DNA of 62,130 nt from Clostridiales bacterium UBA1390. Its GTDB lineage: Bacteria; Bacillota; Clostridia; Lachnospirales; Bianqueaceae. Shown piece by piece: positions 16,966-25,502 of this stretch (the first letter of the stretch is position 1; each line of letters starts with the position of its first letter). A program made the translations under genes and the position numbers. The stretch spans positions 1 to 62,130 of the forward strand of contig DBQQ01000044.1 of NCBI GenBank assembly GCA_002305315.1. Reading direction: 5' to 3'. A model generated the notes under the pieces. It ran no database searches, was not told the origin of the DNA, and saw only the letters and a list, made by a program, of their open reading frames with translations.

Positions 16966-19158
16966 ATGGTGGACTGGAAGAAGATTACAAGACAGCATAA
17001 GGTCCATACTGATCTGAGGAGAGGGTGGCTCATTTCGTACCTTGTCATTTTTTGCGTGCCGCTGGCCGCCTATTTGCTGATTTCAGCGGTCACATTGGGA
17101 ATCATTCGCAATCAGACCTATGACCTGAACGAGCAGGCGCTTCATGTGATTTCTGTGGCGGTGGATCATCAGGTGCAGAGTGTGGAAGAGATGGCGACGG
17201 AGATCTCCGCTAATACGATTTTGAATGAGATTCTTTCTATGGAACAGGAAACGGCCCAATACGAATGGCGGCTGTACGAGCTGCAAAATGAGCTGATTTC
17301 CATGGTGAGCCGCAATTCTATGATCGAGCAGATCTATATTTATTTCTATGATGGCAATTACCTTCTCTCCGATACGACAAAGGCAAAACCGGCTTACTTT
17401 TATGAGAATCAGTGTTCCGGCCTTGTTATGAATGAGAAGGAGTGGGAGAATATTCTGCGTACACCGCATCTGAAGGAGTATCAGATCTGGGAAAATGGCA
17501 GCAGCCGTCCGATTCCTATGCTGCTGCTCAGCCTGCCGCTATTCGATGGGGCGCCCAAGGCGACGATCTGTATCCAGCTTGCTCCGCAGAAGTTTTGGCA
17601 GGTGGTAGAGAGTAATGAGGATATGGCCATGGCCATCTATGACGGCCAGGAACGGCAGCTGTATCTGGAGTCTTATGAGACAGAGGCGAGTCCGGTCGTG
17701 CTGCAGTCGTCGGCAACGGGATGGCGATATGAGGGCTATATTGAAGATGCGGTTCTGGAGGCGCAGGAAGGCTATGTTCAGGTCATGAATGTCTGGGGCG
17801 TCTTCCTGGTGCTGCTGGTGGGCGGAGCCGCCATATGGATTTTTATTCGCAGAAACTATAATCCCATTCGATCGATCATCGCTCGTTTTGAGCAGATTTC
17901 GGATCGGAAGGAGAAAGAAGTAGGGGAGTATTCGTTTATCGAAAATGCGCTGAATCAATTGATTCTGCGCGTACAGGAGAACCGGGAAGAGATTCAGGAG
18001 CAGCTGACGCTGATGGATCAGGCCTATATGATCTGCTTTCTGATGGGGCAATGCCCGAAGGGGATTTCTAGGGAAGAGCAGCTGCGGGTATGGGGATTTG
18101 AAGAATCCACGATGTTCAGCGTATTGATCCTGGAGTCTGGGCAGCCGATTACAGTGCAGCATGCCGCAGAAATTCTGGCCATTGGAACGGATGAGACCTG
18201 CCTGTATTTCGGGCGCGGCGTGGAGCTGAATGGCCGTATTGTCTTCATGATTGATGCCAACAGTGGGGATGAAGAGAGCAGAAGGCAGGTGCAGGACCGG
18301 TTGCTGGAACAAAATGCAGAAGCGAGGCTGGCATGGAGCAGCCCCTATCCGGGAGGTTCTCAGATATCATATGCCTATGAGGAGGCGCAGTATATTCTGC
18401 ACGGCGCGGAAGAAGGACAGATCGGCATTTTGACGCTGCAGCAGATGCAGCAAAGAGAGAACCGATGGATTCAGATTCCCAATGAATTGGAGAAGGGATT
18501 GGCGCAGGCCGTGAAAAATAAAAATACGGATGCGCTGGACAATACGGTGGAACAGCTGTGGTCTGCCTATGTGGAAGAGCGAACTTCCTCGTTGGTCGAT
18601 GCGAAGACGGCGGCGATGGCGATTTATAATCTGGTCTATGGAATCTGTCAGATCCATCCGGGTGCCTATTCCAGGCAGGAGATGCTGGCTTTTCGCAACA
18701 TCCAGGTTCGTCCGCAGAGCTATGAAGAAGTGAAAAAGGCGCTGCAGGCAGAGCTGCGGCGCATTGCAGCGAAGGAGGAAGGTCGGAGCGCCAGTCGCGA
18801 TGAACAGCTGGTAAAGCGTATGCAAGAGTATATTGACCAGCATTACGCGGATGTGCTGCTGAGCGTGGATAGCCTGTGCCAGGTCTTTCACCGGGCGCCA
18901 TCGGGTGTGAATAAGGCCTTCAAGGATGTAACGGGACATGGCCCGCTGCATTATATCAATTACCGCCGGATTCAGGAAGCGAAGCGCATTTTCATCGAGA
19001 GCGGCGGCATGTTGTCGGCCAGTGAAGTGCTGAAGCAGGTGGGGTATACCAACCTCAACACCTTCACGAGAGCCTTTAAGAAAAACGAAGGAATCACGCC
19101 GGGACAATTCAAGGATGCCATCTGGCAGGCGAATCAGGGTGTTGTACAGAAATCATGA
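16966..19158 (+). CDS. Membrane-bound AraC-family transcriptional regulator with extracellular sensor
   Basis: A 730-residue regulator. A first membrane segment (about residues 24-48), an extracytoplasmic sensor region (about 50-265), a second membrane segment (about 272-292, ending IFIRRNYNP), a central cytoplasmic region, and a C-terminal AraC DNA-binding domain (about 625-720) with two helix-turn-helix units, the second in ASEVLKQVGYTNLNTFTRAF. This one-protein sensor layout is common next to LplABC-type importers in Firmicutes, and the importer genes begin 238 bases downstream, so they are the likely target. It follows GH28 closely and is probably in the same operon. A terminator comes directly after the stop. 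Confidence 0.92.
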   Translation: MVDWKKITRQHKVHTDLRRGWLISYLVIFCVPLAAYLLISAVTLGIIRNQTYDLNEQALHVISVAVDHQVQSVEEMATEISANTILNEILSMEQETAQYEWRLYELQNELISMVSRNSMIEQIYIYFYDGNYLLSDTTKAKPAYFYENQCSGLVMNEKEWENILRTPHLKEYQIWENGSSRPIPMLLLSLPLFDGAPKATICIQLAPQKFWQVVESNEDMAMAIYDGQERQLYLESYETEASPVVLQSSATGWRYEGYIEDAVLEAQEGYVQVMNVWGVFLVLLVGGAAIWIFIRRNYNPIRSIIARFEQISDRKEKEVGEYSFIENALNQLILRVQENREEIQEQLTLMDQAYMICFLMGQCPKGISREEQLRVWGFEESTMFSVLILESGQPITVQHAAEILAIGTDETCLYFGRGVELNGRIVFMIDANSGDEESRRQVQDRLLEQNAEARLAWSSPYPGGSQISYAYEEAQYILHGAEEGQIGILTLQQMQQRENRWIQIPNELEKGLAQAVKNKNTDALDNTVEQLWSAYVEERTSSLVDAKTAAMAIYNLVYGICQIHPGAYSRQEMLAFRNIQVRPQSYEEVKKALQAELRRIAAKEEGRSASRDEQLVKRMQEYIDQHYADVLLSVDSLCQVFHRAPSGVNKAFKDVTGHGPLHYINYRRIQEAKRIFIESGGMLSASEVLKQVGYTNLNTFTRAFKKNEGITPGQFKDAIWQANQGVVQKS

Positions 19159-19159
19159 G

Positions 19160-19206
19160 AGAGGATGTCAAAATCACAGGAGTGATGCGAGACATCCTCT
19201 TTTTTA
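19160..19206 (+). terminator. Terminator after the AraC regulator
   Basis: Perfect 10-bp stem AGAGGATGTC / GACATCCTCT (19160-19169 with 19191-19200), a 21-base loop, then six T (19201-19205 plus the last stem T). Confidence 0.8.
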
Positions 19207-19396
19207 TGGAGAAAATGATGAGGGAATGGGGAATGTGAGGAAGGGGAATGGGGAAATATAACAAGCGAAAAGGGAGAAGAATGGGAAAAATGTCGCAGAA
19301 TTGACGAAAGAGAGCATTTATATATTCCGCCCAATGTGTTACTCTGGTATCAACGGAAGGCGATCTTCCAAAATCGAAATTATAGGAGGTATTGGT

Positions 19397-21040
19397 ATGA
19401 AGAAGATGATTTCCTTGATACTGGCACTAATGCTGGTAGTCGGGACACTGGCCGGATGTTCCGGCGACGGTGGGGAAAGCAGCACGCCGCAGGAAAGCGC
19501 AAACGGCAGCACCGCGGAGAGTGCGCAGGAAGCCTCGGAGGGAGAAGAACAGGTAGGGCCTGAGTTTTCCTATCCGATGGATGGAACGGTCACGCTGACG
19601 ATAAACAGGGATTCTTATGAAATTGAAGATATTCCGGAATATGCGAGAGATTATTATTTCTGGGAGATGATTCAAGAAAATACAGGTATTAATCTGGAAT
19701 TTATCGGAGCGGCTTCTGGTGCATTTGATACAACCGAGGAATTTCTCCTGCTCCTTGCGTCGGGAGAATATCCGGACATGTTCTGTTGCAACTGGGTTTC
19801 TTTTCCAGGAGGGCCTATGACAGCTATGGCGGATGGTTATATCCAGCCATTGGATCAATATATGGAATGGTTGCCTAATCTAGCACAGTTTTTGTCAGAA
19901 AATCCAGATACTGATCGTACTGTTAGAACAGATGATGGACAGCTTTTCTCTACACCTTGGCTGAGAGAAGAAGGAACGGAAGTGGGAACTGGATTGGTAA
20001 TTCGTGAAGATTGGTTAGATGAAGTAGGGCTCGAAGTTCCAGAAACTATTGATGATATGTATGAGGCATTGACTGCATTTAAGAATGACTTGGGAGTAAC
20101 AGTCCCGCTTACTTTTGAGCTTCGCTGGTTATGGCTGGAGACAGCGGCCTCATCTTTAAGTTCACCATTTGGTGTAGCATACCCATATTATGTAGAAGAT
20201 GGACAGGTGAAATTTGGGCCTCTGGAAGAGGGATATCGTGATTTTGTGGAGACGATGGCCACATGGTATGCAGAAGGCTTGCTTGATACAGATCTAGCAA
20301 CGGTAGATAAGAGTACGGTACAAGCTAAATTTGCAAACGGTGAAGCGGGAGTAGCAATTCAACAATATACAAACGTACAGAATTGTATTGATGTATTGAC
20401 AGAAGCTGATGCATCCAACAAAGTGACGGGAGTTCCTACACTTGTGATGAATGAAGGGGATCAGCCGAAGTTTAGCCATTTCTGGAAAGTATACGATGGT
20501 GGATATGCATTAACTATGAGTACACAGACGGAAAATGCAGAAGCTGTTTGTCGTTTCATGGATTACAGTTATTCACCGGAAGGCATTAATTTGTGTGCTT
20601 ATGGAACAGAGGGCGTATCCTATGAAGCGGATGAAGATGGCAATTTCGTTGGTTTTACCGATATTATCACGAATAATCCGTCAGGAGATGCGCCGTCTAC
20701 CGCCCGTGGATATTTTGCGCAGCCGACGAACTGGGCTTATCCGAGCCGTGATTTGAATTACCTGCTTTCGGACGAGGTGCAGTCGATCATGCAGACGTGG
20801 CAGGCGGATATGGGAACTTACGTTTTCCCACCTGTGACATATACATCAGAAGAGAGTGCAACAAAATCAGCTAAGTATTCTACTTTAGATACCTATTGTC
20901 GTGAAGAGATTACCAAGTTCATTTTGGGTACTTCTTCTATGGATGGTTGGGATAATTTTGTCACGGAAATCAAGTCTTTGGGAGCAGAGGAACTCTTGGC
21001 TCTGGAGCAGGCGGCGTACGACCGCTACATGGCACGGTAA
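19397..21040 (+). CDS. Sugar ABC transporter solute-binding lipoprotein (cassette 1)
   Basis: A 547-residue extracellular binding protein. The frame is open from 19301, but the ATG at 19397 follows TAGGAGGT (19383-19390) and starts a clean lipoprotein signal with lipobox LAGC. After a Ser/Glu/Gly linker comes a family-1 solute-binding fold of the LplA/YtcQ type (segments FWEMIQENTGINLEF, LLLASGEYPDMF, KSTVQAKFANGEAG). Two permeases follow, but no ATPase gene; such systems use a shared MsmX-like ATPase encoded elsewhere. It is close to the binding protein at 50429. By eye the middle of this gene (about 19600-20650) is AT-richer than its ends. The likely ligand is a pectin-derived oligosaccharide, judged from its neighbours. 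Confidence 0.93.
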   Translation: MKKMISLILALMLVVGTLAGCSGDGGESSTPQESANGSTAESAQEASEGEEQVGPEFSYPMDGTVTLTINRDSYEIEDIPEYARDYYFWEMIQENTGINLEFIGAASGAFDTTEEFLLLLASGEYPDMFCCNWVSFPGGPMTAMADGYIQPLDQYMEWLPNLAQFLSENPDTDRTVRTDDGQLFSTPWLREEGTEVGTGLVIREDWLDEVGLEVPETIDDMYEALTAFKNDLGVTVPLTFELRWLWLETAASSLSSPFGVAYPYYVEDGQVKFGPLEEGYRDFVETMATWYAEGLLDTDLATVDKSTVQAKFANGEAGVAIQQYTNVQNCIDVLTEADASNKVTGVPTLVMNEGDQPKFSHFWKVYDGGYALTMSTQTENAEAVCRFMDYSYSPEGINLCAYGTEGVSYEADEDGNFVGFTDIITNNPSGDAPSTARGYFAQPTNWAYPSRDLNYLLSDEVQSIMQTWQADMGTYVFPPVTYTSEESATKSAKYSTLDTYCREEITKFILGTSSMDGWDNFVTEIKSLGAEELLALEQAAYDRYMAR

Positions 21041-21048
21041 ATTGAGGG

Positions 21049-21076
21049 GGATTGCGGGGATATCTCCCCGCAATCC
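21049..21076 (+). other. Intercistronic hairpin between binding protein and permease genes
   Basis: Perfect 12-bp stem GGATTGCGGGGA / TCCCCGCAATCC (21049-21060 with 21065-21076), loop TATC, no T-run. By analogy with other importer operons it may stabilise the upstream binding-protein message or reduce read-through into the permeases. Confidence 0.7.
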
Positions 21077-21096
21077 GTCTATTCGAGCAGGAGGTG

Positions 21097-22032
21097 ATGG
21101 TTTTGGCTCACGATACGTTTCGAAGGCGAGCTTCTAAGGATATGAAACGCAACTGGCCGCTGTATCTGATGGTTCTTCCGGTTGTGATCTTCTATATTTT
21201 ATTTTGCTATAAACCGATGGTCGGCATTATCATTGCGTTTAAGGACTATAAACCGAATCTAGGAATCTGGGGCAGTCCCTGGACCAGTCAGTATGGGTTG
21301 TATCATTTTATCTCGTTTTTTGATTCCATCTTTTTCGCGCGTGTCTGTATCAACACGATCATGATCAGCCTGTATTCGCTCGTGTTTGGATTTCCGGCGC
21401 CTATCATTCTGGCGCTCTTGATGAATGAGCTGCGAAGCCAGAAATTCAAACGCGTCGTACAGACGATTACATATTTTCCACATTTTGTATCGACGGTTGT
21501 CATCTGCGGTATGGTCAGACAGTTCTGCCTGTCTGACGGTCTGTTTAATGAGATAGGATCCTGGTTTGGCGCGCAGCCACAGTCGCTTTTGCAGGTTCCA
21601 GAATATTTTCGCGCCATCTATACGGCGACGGGAGTTTGGCAAGGTGTAGGCTGGAGCAGCATTATCTATCTGGCTGCGATTGCGGGGGTAGACAGTGGTT
21701 TGCACGAGGCGGCGGCACTGGATGGCGCGGGACGATTCCGAAGGATATGGCACATTACCTTGCCAGGAATTAAACCGACAATTGTAATTCTCCTCATCAT
21801 GCAGATCGGCGGTATGATGAGCGTGGGCTATGAGAAGATCATTCTATTATATAATGAATCAATCTATGAGACGGCAGATGTGATCTCTACTTTTGTTTAT
21901 CGACGTGGACTTCTGGAATTTAACTGGAGTTTTTCTACGGCAGTCAACCTGTTTAATTCTGTGCTGAATTTCATTCTGGTCTTTACGGCGAACGCGATTA
22001 GTCGTAAGGTCACAGAGACAAGTCTATTTTAA
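21097..22032 (+). CDS. ABC sugar permease, LplB type (cassette 1)
   Basis: A 311-residue inner-membrane permease with about six membrane segments. The EAA loop that contacts the ATPase is EAAALDGAGRFRRIWHITLPGI (about 225-245). The N-terminal pattern LPVVIFYILFCYKPMVGIIIAFKDY is typical of LplB. The start is uncertain: AGGAGG at 21089-21094 is only 2 bases from the ATG at 21097 but 8 bases from an in-frame TTG at 21103, which may be the true start. It is the first of two permeases, 12 bases before the next gene. Confidence 0.92.
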   Translation: MVLAHDTFRRRASKDMKRNWPLYLMVLPVVIFYILFCYKPMVGIIIAFKDYKPNLGIWGSPWTSQYGLYHFISFFDSIFFARVCINTIMISLYSLVFGFPAPIILALLMNELRSQKFKRVVQTITYFPHFVSTVVICGMVRQFCLSDGLFNEIGSWFGAQPQSLLQVPEYFRAIYTATGVWQGVGWSSIIYLAAIAGVDSGLHEAAALDGAGRFRRIWHITLPGIKPTIVILLIMQIGGMMSVGYEKIILLYNESIYETADVISTFVYRRGLLEFNWSFSTAVNLFNSVLNFILVFTANAISRKVTETSLF

Positions 22033-22044
22033 GGGGGTGTCAGA

Positions 22045-22920
22045 ATGGTCGAACGAAAAACAATCGGGGAGCGGGCGTTCAATCTCTTTAATGTCTTGTT
22101 TTTAATTCTGTTGTCTATCATCATGTTGTATCCAATGCTGTATGAAGTATTTGTATCATTGAGCGAACCGTTGGCGCTTTTTTCACATCGCGGATTGATG
22201 TTCGCGCCGCAGGGGTTCAGTTCCTATGCCTACGAATGGGTGCTTCAGAATAATGAGGTATGGACGGGATATAAGAACACCATTTTTGTGATTGTGGTAG
22301 GCTTGGTTGTGAATATATCGCTGACAAGCCTGGGTGCTTATTTCTTGACGAGAAATAACGTGATGTGGCATAAGCCCATCATGATCATGATTCTTATCAC
22401 CATGTATTTTTCCGGCGGTATGGTCCCCTTCTTCCTGACAGTCAAGGATTTAGGACTGTATGACAGTTTGTTTGCCCTGATCTTCCCGACGGCCATCAGT
22501 ACCTATAACATGATTCTGCTGCGGTCGTATTTCAGCAGCATTCCAGAGAGTTTGGTAGAATCTGTCTTTATCGACGGAGGCGGGCATTTTACCATCCTGT
22601 TTAAGATCTTCATTCCCTTGTCTCTGCCGGCGATGGCGGTCATGGTGCTTTACTATGGAGTGGGGCATTGGAATACGTATTTTAACGCCTTGATTTTCAT
22701 CAAGAGTAAAGAGAAATTCACGCTGCAGCTGGTTTTGCGGAAGATGCTAATTGAAGGTTCCAATCTGGATGTGGATCAACAGACCGCAGAGTATGAGCAG
22801 GTGGTAGAAAGCATCAAGGCGGCGATGGTCGTGGTCTCGACGGTGCCGATCCTGTGCATTTATCCATTTTTGCAGAAGTATTTTGTAGGGGGGATTATGA
22901 TAGGATCTCTCAAGGAATAA
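22045..22920 (+). CDS. ABC sugar permease, LplC type (cassette 1)
   Basis: A 291-residue permease with about six membrane segments, partner of the LplB-type protein. The ATPase-contact loop is ESVFIDGGGHFTILFKIFIPL (about 175-195). The C-terminus QKYFVGGIMIGSLKE is the family's usual ending. AAGGGGG stands about 8 bases before the start. It ends importer cassette 1; a terminator follows 83 bases later. The matching gene in cassette 2 is at 53122 and is very similar. Confidence 0.93.
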   Translation: MVERKTIGERAFNLFNVLFLILLSIIMLYPMLYEVFVSLSEPLALFSHRGLMFAPQGFSSYAYEWVLQNNEVWTGYKNTIFVIVVGLVVNISLTSLGAYFLTRNNVMWHKPIMIMILITMYFSGGMVPFFLTVKDLGLYDSLFALIFPTAISTYNMILLRSYFSSIPESLVESVFIDGGGHFTILFKIFIPLSLPAMAVMVLYYGVGHWNTYFNALIFIKSKEKFTLQLVLRKMLIEGSNLDVDQQTAEYEQVVESIKAAMVVVSTVPILCIYPFLQKYFVGGIMIGSLKE

Positions 22921-23002
22921 AACCGGATGAGATCAGAAAAGGCCGTTGCAAAATGCCTACGATGTCTCACCATTTGCATAGGATGAAAGAGTACGAGCTT
23001 CT

Positions 23003-23036
23003 AAGGAGTTCCGTAAATACACGGACTCCTTTTTCG
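23003..23036 (+). terminator. Terminator of importer cassette 1
   Basis: AAGGAGTTCCGT pairs with ACGGACTCCTT (one bulged T in the 5' arm), short loop, then TTTTT. It lies in a 274-base gap in which I see nothing else clear. Confidence 0.75.
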
Positions 23037-23194
23037 TTTCCAAGACATTCCATAAAAGCATTGCGATTTCACAGTCCATAGTTTCTCATTGGTCTCCCCC
23101 GGAAAATGTTACATCGCTCATACAGTAATGAGGATGTCGCAAAATTATCCGCTTTGTTCCTGTTTTTTTCAAAAAGAAGCCATTGCATATGATA

Positions 23195-23770
23195 TCACCA
23201 GAGCTGATTTTCACCCAACTCTAAGCAGATATCGGTGTGGGTAAATTCTTGTTGGTGGAGGCGGGCTCGCGCGGAATAGAATGCGCCGACGGTGACCAGC
23301 TGGGGAGAATCGCTGCGGAAGGGCTTGTCTCGTGTGCCGCCTACGAGACAAGCTCTGGGAATGGGGGGCCAGCCGCTCTTCGAATAGAGAGGAACCAGAG
23401 ATGGAGCACAGGTGAAGAGGCAGAGATCTGCGCCCTGCTGCGGAATCCATGCGGCGGCCTGGCGCAGTAGCTGAGCAGCATATCCACGGCGACGATGGGC
23501 GGGATGGGTGATCACCTCGCTGATGCCATACACCCGATAGGAGATAGCCCGATGATGCAGAGCCGCACGGCGGATCGCGACATGGCTAAGAGGCGTGTTG
23601 TCTTCTGACAAGAGGACGAAGGACGTCACATAAGTATCTGGCTCTACGGGAAAGACGTCGGCGTCATCCGGGCCGGGCGGCCAGGCCATATTTTCCAGGG
23701 CAAGCAGTTGTTCGCCTAAAAGTGCGGAAGAGTTATCCTGCGGATAGCGAAGAATCTGTAAATGAGACAT
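23195..23770 (-). CDS. GNAT-family N-acetyltransferase
   Basis: A 191-residue cytoplasmic protein of the GNAT fold, which moves an acetyl group from acetyl-CoA to an amine or similar acceptor. The acetyl-CoA loop (motif A) is VITHPAHRRRGYAAQLLRQA (about 85-104), preceded by the beta strand YRVYGISEV. The start has AAAGGAGG 7 bases upstream. It lies 66 bases after the DUF4143 ATPase on the same strand, possibly in one transcript. The acceptor is unknown. Confidence 0.88.
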   Translation of the reverse strand: MSHLQILRYPQDNSSALLGEQLLALENMAWPPGPDDADVFPVEPDTYVTSFVLLSEDNTPLSHVAIRRAALHHRAISYRVYGISEVITHPAHRRRGYAAQLLRQAAAWIPQQGADLCLFTCAPSLVPLYSKSGWPPIPRACLVGGTRDKPFRSDSPQLVTVGAFYSARARLHQQEFTHTDICLELGENQLW

Positions 23771-23836
23771 GTGAACTTCCTCCTTTGCTCATATTGTAGT
23801 GTCAACGGTCTGCAACGACTCTCGCGAGATGTGCTT

Positions 23837-25111
23837 TTAGTTTTTCAAACAACCAATAGGAACTACATATACGCCATCCTGTCGACGATAGGCATAATCT
23901 CCGGTGCCCGTCAAAACCATGAGGAAAGACGGAGCATTCATCTTATCGGTATCAATTTTAGCTTCCATGGATTTTAGATTTTTGACTCCCTCCTCAATGA
24001 GTTTGCCGCCTCCGAGTTTGATTTCGATAAGACCATAGTTTCCATTTCTTAAATGGATGACAGCATCACATTCCTGCCCGTCCTTGTCACGGTAGTGGTA
24101 GACTGTACCGTTCAAAGCATCTGCAAAAACACGAAGGTCTCTGACGCAGAGGGTTTCAAACAGAAAGCCGAAAGTCTTCAAGTCGTTAATTAAGTCATTC
24201 GGACCGATACCCAATGCCGCTACTGCGATAGAGGGGTCAATGTAATAACGGGTATCAGAGGAACGAATCGCGGTTTTAGAGCGAAGGTTTGGATTCCATG
24301 CAGGCATATCCTCTACCACAAAGATTTTACGCAGAGCACTCACATAAGACGCAACCGTTTCTTCGTGGATTGGCGTTTCATCGTTTGCGGCAATATCCTG
24401 TGCAAGTACGGTATTAGGGACTTGACCGCCCTGATTTCTGGCATATGATCGCATAAGCCGTTTCACTCTTTCGGGATTCTTTTGCACATTGTCAGCACGG
24501 TTAATGTCTGAGTGAACAACAGCATAATAATAATCCATCGCTTGATCTAAAGCGATTTCATCACGCATATCCACCGCTTGTGGCCATCCGCCCCGGCACA
24601 CAAGGAATGCCAGACGGTCGATGCTTAAATTGGAGACCCCATCAATCTCCGATGCACCTGCAAACAGATCTTTCAAACTGACTTCACCTGTCGAATCTCC
24701 CGATTCATACAAGCTCATCGGTCTCATTGTCAGCCATGTGAAACGCCCTGTACCGGAATGGGTAATTTCCTTGGGATCGGCAGGAACCGCAGAGCCGGTG
24801 AGTATAAACTGCCCAAGCTCACCACGATGATCAACTTCGAATCGAATTGCGTCCCAAAGTTTTGGTGCAAGCTGCCATTCGTCGATGAGCCTCGGTGTTG
24901 TTCCCTTTAGTAATCGTTTGGGACTCAGTTCAGACATAGCGATGTTCTGTTCTTTCTTTTCCGGATCATCCACATACAAAATGCTGGCGGCAAACTGCTC
25001 GGCAGTTGTCGTTTTCCCACACCATTTCGGCCCTTCAATTAGCACCGCACCATTACCTTCCAATTTCCGTATCAGAATATCGTCGGCAATTCTTTTTCTG
25101 TATCTTTTCAT
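23837..25111 (-). CDS. AAA ATPase with C-terminal DUF4143 domain
   Basis: A 424-residue protein of the AAA_14/DUF4143 family, common and scattered among gut bacteria, with no firmly established role. Seen: Walker A GPKWCGKTTT (residues 27-36), Walker B-like LIDEWQ (about 74-79), the sensor-like FILTGSA near 100, and a C-terminal nuclease-like region with DAVIHLRNGNYGLIEIKLG (about 355-375). That DAVI...EIK pattern resembles the PD-(D/E)xK core, but activity is unproven. It has its own promoter and is AT-richer than the pectin genes around it, which fits acquisition as a separate unit. Confidence 0.9.
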   Translation of the reverse strand: MKRYRKRIADDILIRKLEGNGAVLIEGPKWCGKTTTAEQFAASILYVDDPEKKEQNIAMSELSPKRLLKGTTPRLIDEWQLAPKLWDAIRFEVDHRGELGQFILTGSAVPADPKEITHSGTGRFTWLTMRPMSLYESGDSTGEVSLKDLFAGASEIDGVSNLSIDRLAFLVCRGGWPQAVDMRDEIALDQAMDYYYAVVHSDINRADNVQKNPERVKRLMRSYARNQGGQVPNTVLAQDIAANDETPIHEETVASYVSALRKIFVVEDMPAWNPNLRSKTAIRSSDTRYYIDPSIAVAALGIGPNDLINDLKTFGFLFETLCVRDLRVFADALNGTVYHYRDKDGQECDAVIHLRNGNYGLIEIKLGGGKLIEEGVKNLKSMEAKIDTDKMNAPSFLMVLTGTGDYAYRRQDGVYVVPIGCLKN

Positions 25112-25143
25112 TCGGAAGACCTCTTTTCCTTTAGGTTGCCTAT

Positions 25144-25172
25144 ATTATACCCCATAACAACCAATTTTACAA
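25144..25172 (-). promoter_or_regulatory. Promoter of the DUF4143 ATPase
   Basis: On the minus strand TTGTAA (25167-25172), a 17-base spacer and TATAAT (25144-25149), 32 bases before the start codon. Confidence 0.7.
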
Positions 25173-25175
25173 CGG

Positions 25176-25238
25176 TTTTCCGATGATTGGCGTAATATTT
25201 TTCCGGCGTTCGGCTGAAAATTTTTCCGATGATTGGCG
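25176..25238. repeat. Two 17-base direct repeats behind the DUF4143 promoter
   Basis: TTTTCCGATGATTGGCG occurs exactly at 25176-25192 and 25222-25238, 46 bases apart start to start. The nearer copy begins 3 bases beyond the -35 box. They could be binding sites for a regulator of the ATPase gene or traces of insertion. They lie in the 391-base gap 25112-25502. Confidence 0.6.
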
Positions 25239-25363
25239 CCAAACAATACGCCAGTTGGAATCTGATACCGCTAGATAGAACAACACTTTATTATATTATC
25301 AAAGATAACATTGCATACGCCTTACGGATATTTTGATTTATCGTCCTATAAGGTAAAAACGAG

Positions 25364-25392
25364 TTGTGCAGGAAAGAGAGATATTGTATAAT
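25364..25392 (+). promoter_or_regulatory. Promoter of the GH127/DUF4038 operon
   Basis: TTGTGC at 25364-25369, a 17-base spacer and consensus TATAAT at 25387-25392, 110 bases before the GH127 start. Confidence 0.7.
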
Positions 25393-25466
25393 AGACATAA
25401 CAGGGCAGCCGCAAGTTTGTCGCCAGAAGGCGTCAGACTCCGACGGAAGTCACTTTATTATACAAT
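25383..25466 (+). other. Structured leader upstream of GH127
   Basis: An 11-base inverted repeat ATTGTATAATA (25383-25393) / TATTATACAAT (25456-25466) encloses a hairpin with arms built on AGTTTG-CGCC and GGCG-CAGACT. The hairpin sequence (about 25413-25442) closely resembles the hairpin at 14844-14872, sharing CGCCAGA and GGCGTCA with matching flanks. The left arm of the outer repeat contains the -10 box, so the outer pairing might form only in DNA or in a longer transcript. AAGGAGG follows shortly before the gene. Confidence 0.5.
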
Positions 25467-25502
25467 GATACAGAATCTGAAAAAGATCAAGGAGGTCACA
25501 AC

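Noticed and set aside
19206..19290. Purine-rich stretch before importer cassette 1
   Set aside because: Simple-sequence GGGAATG-like runs without pairing or coding; the nearby TTGACG has no -10 box at proper spacing, so I did not call a promoter.
23780..23836. Promoter or terminator between the DUF4143 and acetyltransferase genes
   Set aside because: Only a short TCTCGCGAGA palindrome and an isolated TACAAT were seen on the minus strand; neither is sufficient.
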